Below are positions 1 to 7,758 of a stretch of DNA of 54,154 bases, piece after piece. The notes under the pieces are model-generated. The model did not search any database and was not told the origin of the DNA. It was given only the letters and a program-made list of their open reading frames with translations. Where the stretch lies: assembly GCF_027484365.1 (NCBI RefSeq), contig NZ_JAIXTC010000013.1:1-54154 (forward strand), written 5' to 3'. This DNA is from Brevundimonas sp. (GTDB taxonomy: Bacteria > Pseudomonadota > Alphaproteobacteria > Caulobacterales > Caulobacteraceae). The stretch's first letter is position 1; each line of letters begins with the position of its first letter. Both the position numbers and the translations under genes were made by a program.

Positions 1-160
1 CGACATGGTTGTATCTTTCAAAAAGACCGCAGATTAACAGTTTCGTCGTATGGCAAAAGCCATCGCCAGAACACCGCCGCCTGCGTTTCTCTTTCCAAAT
101 CAACGATTTCAAAGACCAAGACCGGAGGAACCGGCCCCACTGTTTAACGCCGGTGAACGG
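1..160 (-). promoter_or_regulatory. Probable rRNA operon leader (minus strand)
   Basis: Read on the minus strand, this stretch follows three tandem promoters and runs to the left edge without a credible ORF. It contains a boxA-like segment (GGTCTTTGAAA, about 108-118), as expected for the antitermination leader of a bacterial rRNA operon. The 16S gene itself is not in the window, so its presence just beyond position 1 is an inference from the promoter array and leader style. Confidence 0.5.
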
Positions 161-170
161 CGGAGGCGGC

Positions 171-199
171 GATGTAGTCGCCTCGGAAGTCCGTGTCAA
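171..199 (-). promoter_or_regulatory. Tandem rRNA-type promoter P1 (promoter-proximal)
   Basis: On the minus strand a perfect -35 TTGACA (194-199) is followed by a 17-bp spacer and a -10 TACATC (171-176). A GC-rich discriminator, GCCGCCTCCGCCG, follows the -10, as is typical of stringently controlled stable-RNA promoters. Upstream of the -35 is an AT-rich palindrome (AAGTTCTT/AAGAACTT, about 202-221). Confidence 0.72.
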
Positions 200-259
200 G
201 AAGTTCTTCTGAAAGAACTTTCCGACGTCGTCACCGGCCCGGAGGTCGGCGGAGGCGGC

Positions 260-288
260 GATGTAGTCGCCTCCGTTTTCTGCGTCAA
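260..288 (-). promoter_or_regulatory. Tandem rRNA-type promoter P2
   Basis: On the minus strand -35 TTGACG (283-288), a 17-bp spacer and -10 TACATC (260-265) are followed by the same GCCGCCTCCGCCG discriminator as P1. The -10 and downstream 24 bp are identical to P1, offset by exactly 89 bp. An AT-rich palindromic block (GGTTCTT...AAGAACC, about 291-311) lies just upstream and could act as an UP element. Confidence 0.7.
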
Positions 289-350
289 GTGGTTCTTTTT
301 AAAGAAGAACCTCGGTCTGCAGAGCGGCCCCGGAGGGCTGCGGAGGCGGC

Positions 351-379
351 TTCCTAAGGAAGGCCGAACCTCGTGTCAA
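351..379 (-). promoter_or_regulatory. Tandem rRNA-type promoter P3 (distal)
   Basis: On the minus strand a perfect -35 TTGACA (374-379), a 17-bp spacer and -10 TAGGAA (351-356) precede GCCGCCTCCGC, the discriminator shared with P1 and P2. It sits 91 bp upstream of P2. The -10 is weaker than in the other two copies. Confidence 0.62.
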
Positions 380-389
380 CCGGGCTGTT

Positions 390-714
390 GAGCCATTCCG
401 CGAACCGGTGAAGCCGGGCTTCTGGAGCGCAAAAAACCGTCGGGAGAAGCAAGAGGCCTCCCTCTGTTATCGTTTCCGACGATTCGATTGGAGCGGGGAG
501 ATTATGTGGAACCGGCCAGGGAAGCAAGGAGTTTCTAACCCCTCTTTTCCGTCCAGGTCCCTGACGACTTGCGTCCCCGAGGCCCCGGCGGCCAGCCCGT
601 CTCCGAGCGAGGGGGCGATATACGGAGAGGCCTTCCTGCCCGCAAGCGGCATTTTCGCGGCAGGGCCAGTTTCTCGCGGAGTCCGGGTCAGCGACCGCAG
701 TGACGGTCACGCCC
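390..714. other. Intergenic stretch, no gene seen
   Basis: I see no coding region with credible start, RBS or protein character here. Immediately after the CBS-protein stop codon, on the minus strand, a 7-bp hairpin (691-697 with 704-710) lacks a T-run, so it is at best a weak terminator or a 3'-end stabiliser. The rest is the upstream flank of the rRNA-type promoter array. Confidence 0.5.
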
Positions 715-1143
715 CTAGCCCGCGGCTATATAGGTGCGCAGGCTTTCCGCCTCACGGGTGGCCTCGGCGATCTGGCATTTGACCACGTCGCCGATGGAGA
801 TCACGCCACTCAGCCGGTTGTCCTTAAGCACCGGCAGATGGCGGATCCGGCGGTCGGTCATCCGCTCCATGAGAATCGCCACCGTCTCGCCAGGCTCGGC
901 GAAGATCACGTCCCGGGTCATATAGGCGGACACCGGCTTGCCCAGGCCGGCGACGCCGTCCGCAGCGACGGCCTTGACGACGTCCCTCTCGGATATGACG
1001 CCGACCACGCGATCCCCGTCGCAGACGATCAGGGCACCAACCCGCCGGCTGTCCAGCTCGGCGCAGGCGGCGGAGAGGGAGATGTCAGGCGCGACGCTGA
1101 AGACGTCGCCCCCTTTGCTCTTGAGGATTTCAGCGACCAGCAC
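715..1143 (-). CDS. Two-CBS-domain protein
   Basis: The 142-residue protein is a stand-alone Bateman module: two CBS repeats (about residues 8-65 and 72-130) and nothing else. Typical motifs are VGALIVCDGDRVVGVISERD in the first repeat and HLPVLKDNRLSGVISIGD in the second. CBS pairs bind adenine nucleotides (AMP, ATP, SAM) and act as energy or ligand sensors, but the ligand and partner here cannot be told. It lies 60 bp downstream of the rhomboid gene on the same strand, so the two may be co-transcribed. The start is an ATG; the protein is soluble with no signal peptide. Confidence 0.88.
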   Translation of the reverse strand: MLVAEILKSKGGDVFSVAPDISLSAACAELDSRRVGALIVCDGDRVVGVISERDVVKAVAADGVAGLGKPVSAYMTRDVIFAEPGETVAILMERMTDRRIRHLPVLKDNRLSGVISIGDVVKCQIAEATREAESLRTYIAAG

Positions 1144-1203
1144 AGTGCGGCTCCTTCCCTTATGTTCTTGGGAACGGCCGTCGGCCGAAGAGCCGAAGCC
1201 GCT

Positions 1204-1905
1204 TCAGGTCGGAGGATCGCCCAGACCGCCGGACGAATCAAACCTTTCCTCCGGCCGCGCGAACACCCGGGCGAGCGGACCGATGGCCAGGATGCCGAAC
1301 AGGAAACCGAAGGCGTGGGCCTCCCAGGCGATTCTCGCCCCCTCGACCCCCGGCGCGAAACCGATCAGGCCGACAACGGCGTTGACGGCCATCCAGGCGA
1401 TCGAGGTCGTGACGACGGCGCGGCTGGTCAGGGGCAGAACCCGTCCTCGCCCGCCCAGCAGACGGGTCGCGGCACCGATCAGGCCGAACACCGCCCCGGA
1501 GGCTCCCACCAGCGGATCAGGACTGCCCAGGTGGACCAGACCATAGCCCAGGGTCGCAAAAATTCCGGCGCATATATAAAGTGCAAGAAACACCCCCACG
1601 CCGACCGTCCCCCGGAACAGTCTGGCCACCGGCGCACCGAAGGTCAGGGCTGCCACGGCATTCATCAGGGCATGCATCCAGCCGCCGTGCACCAGCATGG
1701 AGGTAAACAGCCCGCTGTAACGCCCATCGGCGAGGTCGACCGGCGCGAAGGCCAGTCCCAGCCAGTTGTCGCGGGAGCGTTCCTGAAAGAAGTAGAGCGC
1801 CGGCATCGAGGAGGCCAGCAGCACCGCCAGAAGGGGCGCGTTGAAGATGCGTTCTCTCGGGGACGGGCCGGCGAATCGGTCGGGCATGGGCTCCATCCCG
1901 GTCAA
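1204..1905 (-). CDS. Rhomboid-family intramembrane serine protease
   Basis: The 233-residue polytopic membrane protein carries the rhomboid signatures: HxxxxHALMN in the second helix (H73, H78, N82), the nucleophile motif GASGAVFG with Ser136, and the dyad histidine H197 in AHAFGFLFG. These residues form the Ser-His dyad and oxyanion hole that cleave transmembrane helices inside the inner membrane. About six transmembrane segments can be traced between residues 25 and 215. Alternative starts exist at Met4 and Met7. The gene heads a minus-strand pair with the CBS protein and is divergent from the hfa operon; the shared upstream region contains two TAACCA motifs. The substrate is unknown. Confidence 0.9.
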   Translation of the reverse strand: MTGMEPMPDRFAGPSPRERIFNAPLLAVLLASSMPALYFFQERSRDNWLGLAFAPVDLADGRYSGLFTSMLVHGGWMHALMNAVAALTFGAPVARLFRGTVGVGVFLALYICAGIFATLGYGLVHLGSPDPLVGASGAVFGLIGAATRLLGGRGRVLPLTSRAVVTTSIAWMAVNAVVGLIGFAPGVEGARIAWEAHAFGFLFGILAIGPLARVFARPEERFDSSGGLGDPPT

Positions 1906-2015
1906 ATGCGGAAAGGCCTAACCAATCTCAAGCGCTTCTTAATAACCATAACTCACTTTGGGAGCCGGACCGCGACCTGGCGGCCATGAATCGTGTGCGT
2001 ATGGGATTGGCCGAA

Positions 2016-2450
2016 ATGCCCTTCAAGAGGACGTCCATCGCCCTGCTGACCGTCGCCCTGGCGGCTCCGGGCGCAGCCCTGGCGCAGTCGAGCGGCTCGG
2101 CGGGCCTGTCGACATTCCAGAGCGGCTACGGCGGCGCGCGGCAGTCGGTGACCTCGGCCCAGACCGGATCGACCCGCGACCAGAACGGCAACCGCCTGAT
2201 CGTCGATGGAATCATCCAGGCCGGTGCCTCGGCCTACTCCCGCCAGTCGGGCGGCGTGTCGAACACCTACTCCGGCGGCGTCGGCAACTCGCAGGGCACG
2301 ACCATCGCGGGATCGACGGCCATCGGCAACAATCTGAACGTCGTGGTCCAGGGCAGCCACAACACGGTCATCGTCAACTCGCGCCAGACCAATACGGGCA
2401 ATGTCAGTGCTCGAACGGATCTGACCGGTACCCTGACAGGCTTCGAATGA
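2016..2450 (+). CDS. hfaA: Holdfast anchor protein HfaA (curlin-like)
   Basis: This small secreted protein begins with a clear signal peptide (MPFKRTSIALL...AALA, cleavage before QSSGS). The body is rich in Gly, Ser, Asn, Gln and Thr, and the C-terminal part has the curlin-like run AIGNNLNVVVQGSHNTVIV followed by Q-T-N-T-G-N-V. In Caulobacter HfaA is an amyloid-like part of the polar complex that ties the holdfast polysaccharide to the cell. The start at 2016 gives a compact signal peptide; in-frame ATGs at 1986 and 2001 would add 10 or 5 residues, and none has a strong Shine-Dalgarno sequence. The stop overlaps the next start (ATGA). Position in an hfaA-B-D operon strongly supports the call. 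Confidence 0.85.
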   Translation: MPFKRTSIALLTVALAAPGAALAQSSGSAGLSTFQSGYGGARQSVTSAQTGSTRDQNGNRLIVDGIIQAGASAYSRQSGGVSNTYSGGVGNSQGTTIAGSTAIGNNLNVVVQGSHNTVIVNSRQTNTGNVSARTDLTGTLTGFE

Positions 2451-3457
2451 ACGCGCGCATGTTTGGTCCCCGGCTGAAGAGCGGCGTGGCCGCCCTCGCA
2501 GCCGCTGCAATGTTGTCCGCCTGCGTCAGTCCCGTGGCGGGGCCCGGCGGTCTCTACGCCCGACCGATCGGCAATGCGCCGGTGACGGCCAACCCGACCC
2601 CCTATTCGACAGCACTTTATTGTCTCGCCGACTATGCCCGGCGCTACAACCTGCCCTCGCCCCGGATGGCGGTCGCCCGTATCGCCGACTACACGGGCAC
2701 GGTGTCCGCTGACGGCGGTCGCCAGATCACCCAGGGCGCTTCACTCATGGCCATGAGCGCCCTGGCGAAGTCGGGTGCCCAGATCGTCGAGCGATACGAC
2801 ACCTCAGTCGGGGAGATGGAGCTCCGCTACGCCAACAACCGCCTGATCGCTGACCAGGGCGGTACGGCTGAGGAGCCGAACTATCGCCGGATCCTCGCGG
2901 GTCAGGTTCCCGGCTCGGACTTCTACATCGCCGGCGGCATTACCGAGGTGAACTACAATATCCGCTCGGCCGGTTTCGACGCCGCCGTGGGCGAGACCGA
3001 CACCGACGTCCCCGGCTCGGGCATCGTGCAGGGCAAGGTCTATGTGATGAATGTCGCCCTGGACCTGCGTCTGATCCAGACGACGACATACGAGGTGGTC
3101 GACGTCATCTCCTACCAGAAGCAGATCATCGGCCGCGAAATCTCCGCCGGGGTGTTCGACTTCCTCAACGGCAACGTCATCGACGTCTCGGCCGGCACCG
3201 GCGGGATGGAGCCGGTCCAGCTGGCGGTCCGCGCCCTGATCGAGCGGGCGACGCTGGAGATGATGGCCAACCTGTACGGCGCGCCGGGTCCCGAGGTCTG
3301 CCTCGACGCCGCCAACGACCCCCTGAACACGGTGGGCGCGACCGGCGGCTACTACGCCGCCTACGACAACACGGGAACGAACAATGGCCAGACTCGCGCC
3401 GAACCGTCTCGCTGGCACGATCGCCGCGACGGCGATGTGCGTCGCAGCCGCTACTGA
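2447..3457 (+). CDS. hfaB: HfaB, CsgG-family outer-membrane lipoprotein
   Basis: The 336-residue protein has a lipoprotein signal peptide with lipobox LSAC (acylated Cys26), followed by a CsgG-type domain (about 50-290). Family-like elements are MAVARIADYTGTV near the start, DFYIAGGITEVNYNI, and the strand region KVYVMNVALDLRLIQTTTYEVVDV. CsgG homologues form an outer-membrane pore that secretes amyloid subunits; in Caulobacter HfaB is needed for HfaA and HfaD to reach the surface. The start overlaps the hfaA stop by 4 nt, indicating translational coupling. The C-terminus, after about residue 300, is low-complexity and overlaps the hfaD start by 74 nt, so this tail is under coding constraint in two frames. 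Confidence 0.88.
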   Translation: MNARMFGPRLKSGVAALAAAAMLSACVSPVAGPGGLYARPIGNAPVTANPTPYSTALYCLADYARRYNLPSPRMAVARIADYTGTVSADGGRQITQGASLMAMSALAKSGAQIVERYDTSVGEMELRYANNRLIADQGGTAEEPNYRRILAGQVPGSDFYIAGGITEVNYNIRSAGFDAAVGETDTDVPGSGIVQGKVYVMNVALDLRLIQTTTYEVVDVISYQKQIIGREISAGVFDFLNGNVIDVSAGTGGMEPVQLAVRALIERATLEMMANLYGAPGPEVCLDAANDPLNTVGATGGYYAAYDNTGTNNGQTRAEPSRWHDRRDGDVRRSRY

Positions 3458-4628
3458 GGCCTGCGCCCAGGACCGTTCGATCGTCCTGAACCAGCAGCTT
3501 CAGCTCGGCGACGTCATCGCGGGCCAGACCCTGAACGTCGAGGACGCCTCCGGAGAGGTGGCCGTGAACAACGCCGCCCAGGGCAACAGCCTGTCCGGCA
3601 CGGTCCAGAACGACGCCCTCAGCCTGAGCTCGACCCAGACGATGCGCGGCAACACCCGCGCGACAACCACAATGACCCTGACCGGCGAGACCGAGGGTCC
3701 GGTGAATGCGACGACACAGGCGCGCGGCAACTACCTGGCCGCCGGGGCCTATGGCGCCGATCTGACGATCGAGTCGACCCAGACGGTGGATCCGTCCGAG
3801 GTCACGGCCTCCTCCACGATCACGGGATCCTCGGCCCGCCTGATCGGCGGGGCCTCGGTCGGGGTCACGGCCATCGCCAACACCACGGCTATCGGGGCGA
3901 GCGGCTCCCACGTCCAGGGCACGGTGATCCAGAACTCCGCCGCCGGGGTTCGCTCCGAGAATTTCGCGGGCACCCAGTACATCCCCGAGACCGGCGAGTT
4001 CATCAGCCAGTCGATCGGCAACTCGGTTCTGGTCAACTCCGGCCTCGCGTCCAGCCAGAATCTGACCCTCCGCCAGCGTCAGGCCGGCGATCAGGTCACC
4101 GCCTCGACCAGCGCCAACTCCGGAAACGCCTGGGACCTGGCCGGGCGGGCGCGGGCCACGGGCAACCAGGCGGTGCTCTACAATCAGGGCGGCTCGGCCG
4201 TCGTGACGACCGACCAGTCCAACCTGTCCCGGATCCAGACCGCCAGCCGCGTCACCAGCTACGACTTCGGCGCGGCGACCTCGAACGCCTACGGCACGGG
4301 CAATGAGGTCTCGATCGGCAACAACGATCGCTATCTGGAGATCGACAATTCCCAGGTGAACTCCGGCGGGGTCGAGGTCGCCTCGACGTTCGAAGGCACG
4401 AACGGCTACGACGCCCATGTCGCTGCGGAGGCCGTCGGCAACTCGGTCACCGGCTACGCCTGCTCCGCCTGCGACGGCACGATGGACGTCACCAACGCCC
4501 AGACCAACTCCGGAAGCGTCTCGGCCACCGCCTCCACCACGATCCGCGGCAACGGCCGGTCGGTGACCACCGGAGCCAATGCCATCGGCAACAGCGCGAC
4601 CTTCTACGTCTCTCGCCCCGGAACCTGA
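3384..4628 (+). CDS. hfaD: Holdfast anchor protein HfaD (repetitive surface protein)
   Basis: The 414-residue secreted protein has a signal peptide (MARLAPNRLAGTIAATAMCV..., cleavage near CAQ|DRS) and a long body of degenerate repeats. Each unit contains a G-N turn of the type A(I/V/T)GNxxx followed about 15-20 residues later by Q-x-N-S-G-x-V, for example AIGNSVLVNSG, AVGNSVTGYAC and NAQTNSGSVSATAS. The same Q-x-N-(S/T)-G-x-V signature occurs at the end of HfaA. In Caulobacter HfaD is a large surface component of the holdfast anchor. No hfaC-like ATPase gene follows. A CSACDG motif near residue 360 is the only Cys-rich spot in the mature part. Confidence 0.82.
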   Translation: MARLAPNRLAGTIAATAMCVAAATEACAQDRSIVLNQQLQLGDVIAGQTLNVEDASGEVAVNNAAQGNSLSGTVQNDALSLSSTQTMRGNTRATTTMTLTGETEGPVNATTQARGNYLAAGAYGADLTIESTQTVDPSEVTASSTITGSSARLIGGASVGVTAIANTTAIGASGSHVQGTVIQNSAAGVRSENFAGTQYIPETGEFISQSIGNSVLVNSGLASSQNLTLRQRQAGDQVTASTSANSGNAWDLAGRARATGNQAVLYNQGGSAVVTTDQSNLSRIQTASRVTSYDFGAATSNAYGTGNEVSIGNNDRYLEIDNSQVNSGGVEVASTFEGTNGYDAHVAAEAVGNSVTGYACSACDGTMDVTNAQTNSGSVSATASTTIRGNGRSVTTGANAIGNSATFYVSRPGT

Positions 4629-4761
4629 CGTAAAGTTCATTTTACACCCGCGCCGGTTCGGGGCGAAGGTGACGACAACCGGCGGCGTCCGCTGGGATCA
4701 CATCGTCATCTCTGTCCGGCCGCGCCCTCTACGGTGCGCCGACCGTTCCACCGGAGCCTGC

Positions 4762-7611
4762 ATGTCCAACGCCCGTCGCCTTCTTCTCGTCGCCGCCTCC
4801 GGGCTGGCGCTCCTTACAGCCATGCCCGCCGTCGCCCAGACGGCCCAGCCTTCCGCCCCCTGGGCCCAGGCGGCAAGCGACATTCCAGCCGATTCGAACG
4901 TGCGCTTCGGTGTCCTGCCGAACGGCATGCGCTACGCCATCCTGCGCAACGCCACGCCTCCAGGACAGGCGAGCCTGCGTCTGCGCATCGCCGCCGGTTC
5001 GCTGATGGAGAACGACGACCAGCAGGGCCTGGCCCACTTCATGGAGCATATGGCCTTCAACGGGACGACCAACATCCCGGAGAATGACCTGCTGCGCATC
5101 CTTGAGCGTCTGGGTCTGGCCTTCGGCGCCGACACCAACGCCGCCACCAGCTGGGATCAGACCTTCTACCAGCTGGAACTGCCGCGCACGAACGACGAGA
5201 CGGTCGATACGGCCCTGCGGATCATGCGCGAACAGGTGTCCGAAGCCCTGATGGACCCGGAAGCCATCGACGATGAGCGTAACGTCATCGTCGGCGAGGA
5301 GCGGACCCGCAACACGCCCGGACTGCGCTCGGCCAAGGCCCAGTTCGCCCTGCTCGCTCCGGGTCAGCGGATCTCGCAGCGGTTCCCGATCGGTGATCTG
5401 GATATCATCCGCACCGCGCCCCGCGATCGCTTCGTCGAGTTCTACAACAGCTACTACAGGCCTTCACGCGCCACCATGTTGGCCGTCGGCGACTTCGATG
5501 TGGATCAGATGGAGGCCAAGATCCGCGGCGCCTTCGAAAGCTGGCAGCCCAAGGCCGCCGATGGTCCGGAACCGGATCTGGGCCAGCTCGCGCCTCGTGG
5601 TCCGGAGACCCGTATCCTGGTCGAACCGGGTGTCCAGTCGTCGATCCAGCTGAACTGGACGCGCGCCCCTGACCTCGACCCCGACACCGTCGCCGAGCGC
5701 CAGTCGCGCATTCTGCGCAGCCTCGGTCTGTCGGTGCTGAACCGTCGCCTCGGCGAACTGGCGCGGGCCGACAATCCGCCGTTCATCGGCGCCGGCGCGT
5801 CCAGCTCCACCCTGTTCGACAGTCTGGAGATCGGCGGCGTCCAGGCCTCCTTCAACCCGGGCGGCCTGCAGCGGGCGCTGGAGACCATCGAACAGGAAAC
5901 CCGTCGTCTGCAGGAATACGGCGTGACCGAGGCCGAGCTGCAGCGCGAGATCACCGACAACCGCACCAGCCTGGAGAACGCCGTCGCCGCCGCTGCGACC
6001 CGGACGACGCCCGCCCTGGTCAACGGTCTGCTTTCCGCGACCAATGACGACCGCGTCTTCTCCTCGCCCCAGACCAATCTCGACATCTTCAACGCCGCCG
6101 TCCAAGGCCTGACGCCCGCAGCCGTCGATACGGCGGTCAAGGCGGCCTTCGAAGGTCAGGGCCCGCTGGTCCTGGTGGTCACGCCGGAGCCGATCGAGGG
6201 CGGCGAGGCCGGGGTCACGGCCCTGCTCGAGGCCTCCCAGGCCACGCCGGTCATCGCCCGTGCGGTCCAGGCCGCTCTGGAATGGCCCTATGCCGAGTTC
6301 GGCGCAGCGGCCCAACCCACAGCCCGGCGCGAGATCGCAGACATCGGCGCCACCGTCGTGACCTTCGCCAACGGCACGACCCTGACGGTCAAGCCGACCG
6401 CCTTCCGCGACGAACAGATCCTGGTCAGCGTCCGCGCCGGTCTCGGCGAGCTCGGCCTGCCGACCGACCGGCAGGACCCGCAAACTCTCTCGTCATTCGT
6501 GTTCACGGCAGGCGGTCTGGGCAAGCTGACGGCGGATGAGCTGACCCGCGTGCTCAGCGGCCGCATCTATGGCGCCAACTTCTCGGTGGACGGCGACGCC
6601 TACCAGCTGTCAGGCGCCACCCGGCCCCAGGATCTGGCGCTCGAGATGCAGGTTCTGACCGCCTATCTGACCGACCCGGGCCTGCGTCCCGCCCCGTTCG
6701 AGCAGATCAAGGCTCTGTTCCCGCAGATCATCGCCCAGCAGATGGCTACGCCTGCCGGAGCATTCGCTATCCAGTCCTCGGGCCTCCTGGCCTCGGGCGA
6801 CCCGCGCCAGACCTTCCCGACCGCCCAGGACATCGGCGGCTGGACCATGGACCAGCTCAAGTCCGGCCTGACCACGGGGCTCGGACAGGGTCCGGTCGAC
6901 GTCGTCATGGTCGGCGACGTCACGGTGGACGACGCGATCGCGGCGGTCGGTTCGACGCTCGCCGCCCTGCCCGCCCGCCCGGCCCTGCCGACCCCGGCCG
7001 CCGGTGCCGATGTGCTGCGCTTCCCCGCCGGCACGGCCACGCCGGTCGTGCTGCGTCACACCGGGCCGGCCGAACAGGCCCTGGGCTATGTCGCCTGGCC
7101 CACGGTCGATGCGGTCGGCGATCGGACCGAGGCGCGCCTCGCCAATCTGCTGGCGGCCGTCATGGAACTGCGGGTTCTCGACGAAATCCGCGAGAAGCAG
7201 GCCCTGGCCTATTCGCCGGGCGTCGGCGCCTCGTCTTCGGATGTCTACGCGGGTTACGGCTCCATCTCCGTCACCGCCCAGACGACGCCGGAGAACCAGG
7301 CGAAGCTGTTCGAGGCTGTCGACGTCATCGCCGCCTCGCTGCGCGACACGCCGATCACCGAGGACGAGCTGACCCGGGCCCGCGCGCCCCAGGTAGAGGC
7401 CCTGCGCCGCAGCCAGGCAGGCAACGACTACTGGCTGGGCCAGCTCAACGATGTCGCAAGCGATGCGGACGCCGTGACCCAGATCACGACCCACATCTCT
7501 GACATCGAGGGCTTCACGCCGGCCGACATCCAGGCCGCCGCCCAACGCTGGCTCGTCGACGCCAAGGCCTGGCGAGCGTCGGTGATCTCGTCGAACGCTC
7601 CGGCGCAGTAG
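4762..7611 (+). CDS. M16-family zinc metallopeptidase (pitrilysin-like, two-domain)
   Basis: The 949-residue protein starts at an ATG preceded by GGAG and a signal peptide (MSNARRLLLVAAS...AVAQ), so it is periplasmic. The inverted zinc motif HxxEH is HFMEH (H92, E95, H96), with a downstream acidic segment (ERNVIVGEERTRN) supplying the third ligand. The C-terminal half is a second M16 repeat without a zinc site but with the RxxxxLAY element (IREKQALAYSP). Length and two-module layout match long single-chain M16 proteases rather than the short processing-peptidase type. It follows hfaD by 133 bp on the same strand. No holdfast role is known, so any link is only positional. Confidence 0.9.
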   Translation: MSNARRLLLVAASGLALLTAMPAVAQTAQPSAPWAQAASDIPADSNVRFGVLPNGMRYAILRNATPPGQASLRLRIAAGSLMENDDQQGLAHFMEHMAFNGTTNIPENDLLRILERLGLAFGADTNAATSWDQTFYQLELPRTNDETVDTALRIMREQVSEALMDPEAIDDERNVIVGEERTRNTPGLRSAKAQFALLAPGQRISQRFPIGDLDIIRTAPRDRFVEFYNSYYRPSRATMLAVGDFDVDQMEAKIRGAFESWQPKAADGPEPDLGQLAPRGPETRILVEPGVQSSIQLNWTRAPDLDPDTVAERQSRILRSLGLSVLNRRLGELARADNPPFIGAGASSSTLFDSLEIGGVQASFNPGGLQRALETIEQETRRLQEYGVTEAELQREITDNRTSLENAVAAAATRTTPALVNGLLSATNDDRVFSSPQTNLDIFNAAVQGLTPAAVDTAVKAAFEGQGPLVLVVTPEPIEGGEAGVTALLEASQATPVIARAVQAALEWPYAEFGAAAQPTARREIADIGATVVTFANGTTLTVKPTAFRDEQILVSVRAGLGELGLPTDRQDPQTLSSFVFTAGGLGKLTADELTRVLSGRIYGANFSVDGDAYQLSGATRPQDLALEMQVLTAYLTDPGLRPAPFEQIKALFPQIIAQQMATPAGAFAIQSSGLLASGDPRQTFPTAQDIGGWTMDQLKSGLTTGLGQGPVDVVMVGDVTVDDAIAAVGSTLAALPARPALPTPAAGADVLRFPAGTATPVVLRHTGPAEQALGYVAWPTVDAVGDRTEARLANLLAAVMELRVLDEIREKQALAYSPGVGASSSDVYAGYGSISVTAQTTPENQAKLFEAVDVIAASLRDTPITEDELTRARAPQVEALRRSQAGNDYWLGQLNDVASDADAVTQITTHISDIEGFTPADIQAAAQRWLVDAKAWRASVISSNAPAQ

Positions 7612-7621
7612 GACGAAAGAA

Positions 7622-7654
7622 GGCCCCGGGGCTTGCGCTCCGGGGCCAGGTTTT
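7622..7654 (+). terminator. Rho-independent terminator after the M16 gene
   Basis: Perfect 8-bp GC stem (GGCCCCGG 7622-7629 with CCGGGGCC 7640-7647) followed by AGGTTTT, placed 10 bp after the M16 stop codon. Confidence 0.8.
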
Positions 7655-7758
7655 CACTCAGGATCGCCGGCGATGACCGACGATTGAACTATGCGCCCAG
7701 GACGATGCGCCCGGCGTGAACGGCGCGTTGTCCGCCGTTCACGTGGCGCGGGCGGCCA

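Noticed and set aside
691..710. Terminator after the CBS-protein gene
   Set aside because: A 7-bp hairpin with no T-run; it may be a structural 3' end but does not meet the terminator pattern.
3177..4640. 487-codon frame opposite hfaD, and similar long antisense frames opposite purB (42822-44195) and ETF-QO (37289-39055)
   Set aside because: Low-complexity antisense shadows without RBS or recognisable motifs; the sense genes are well supported.
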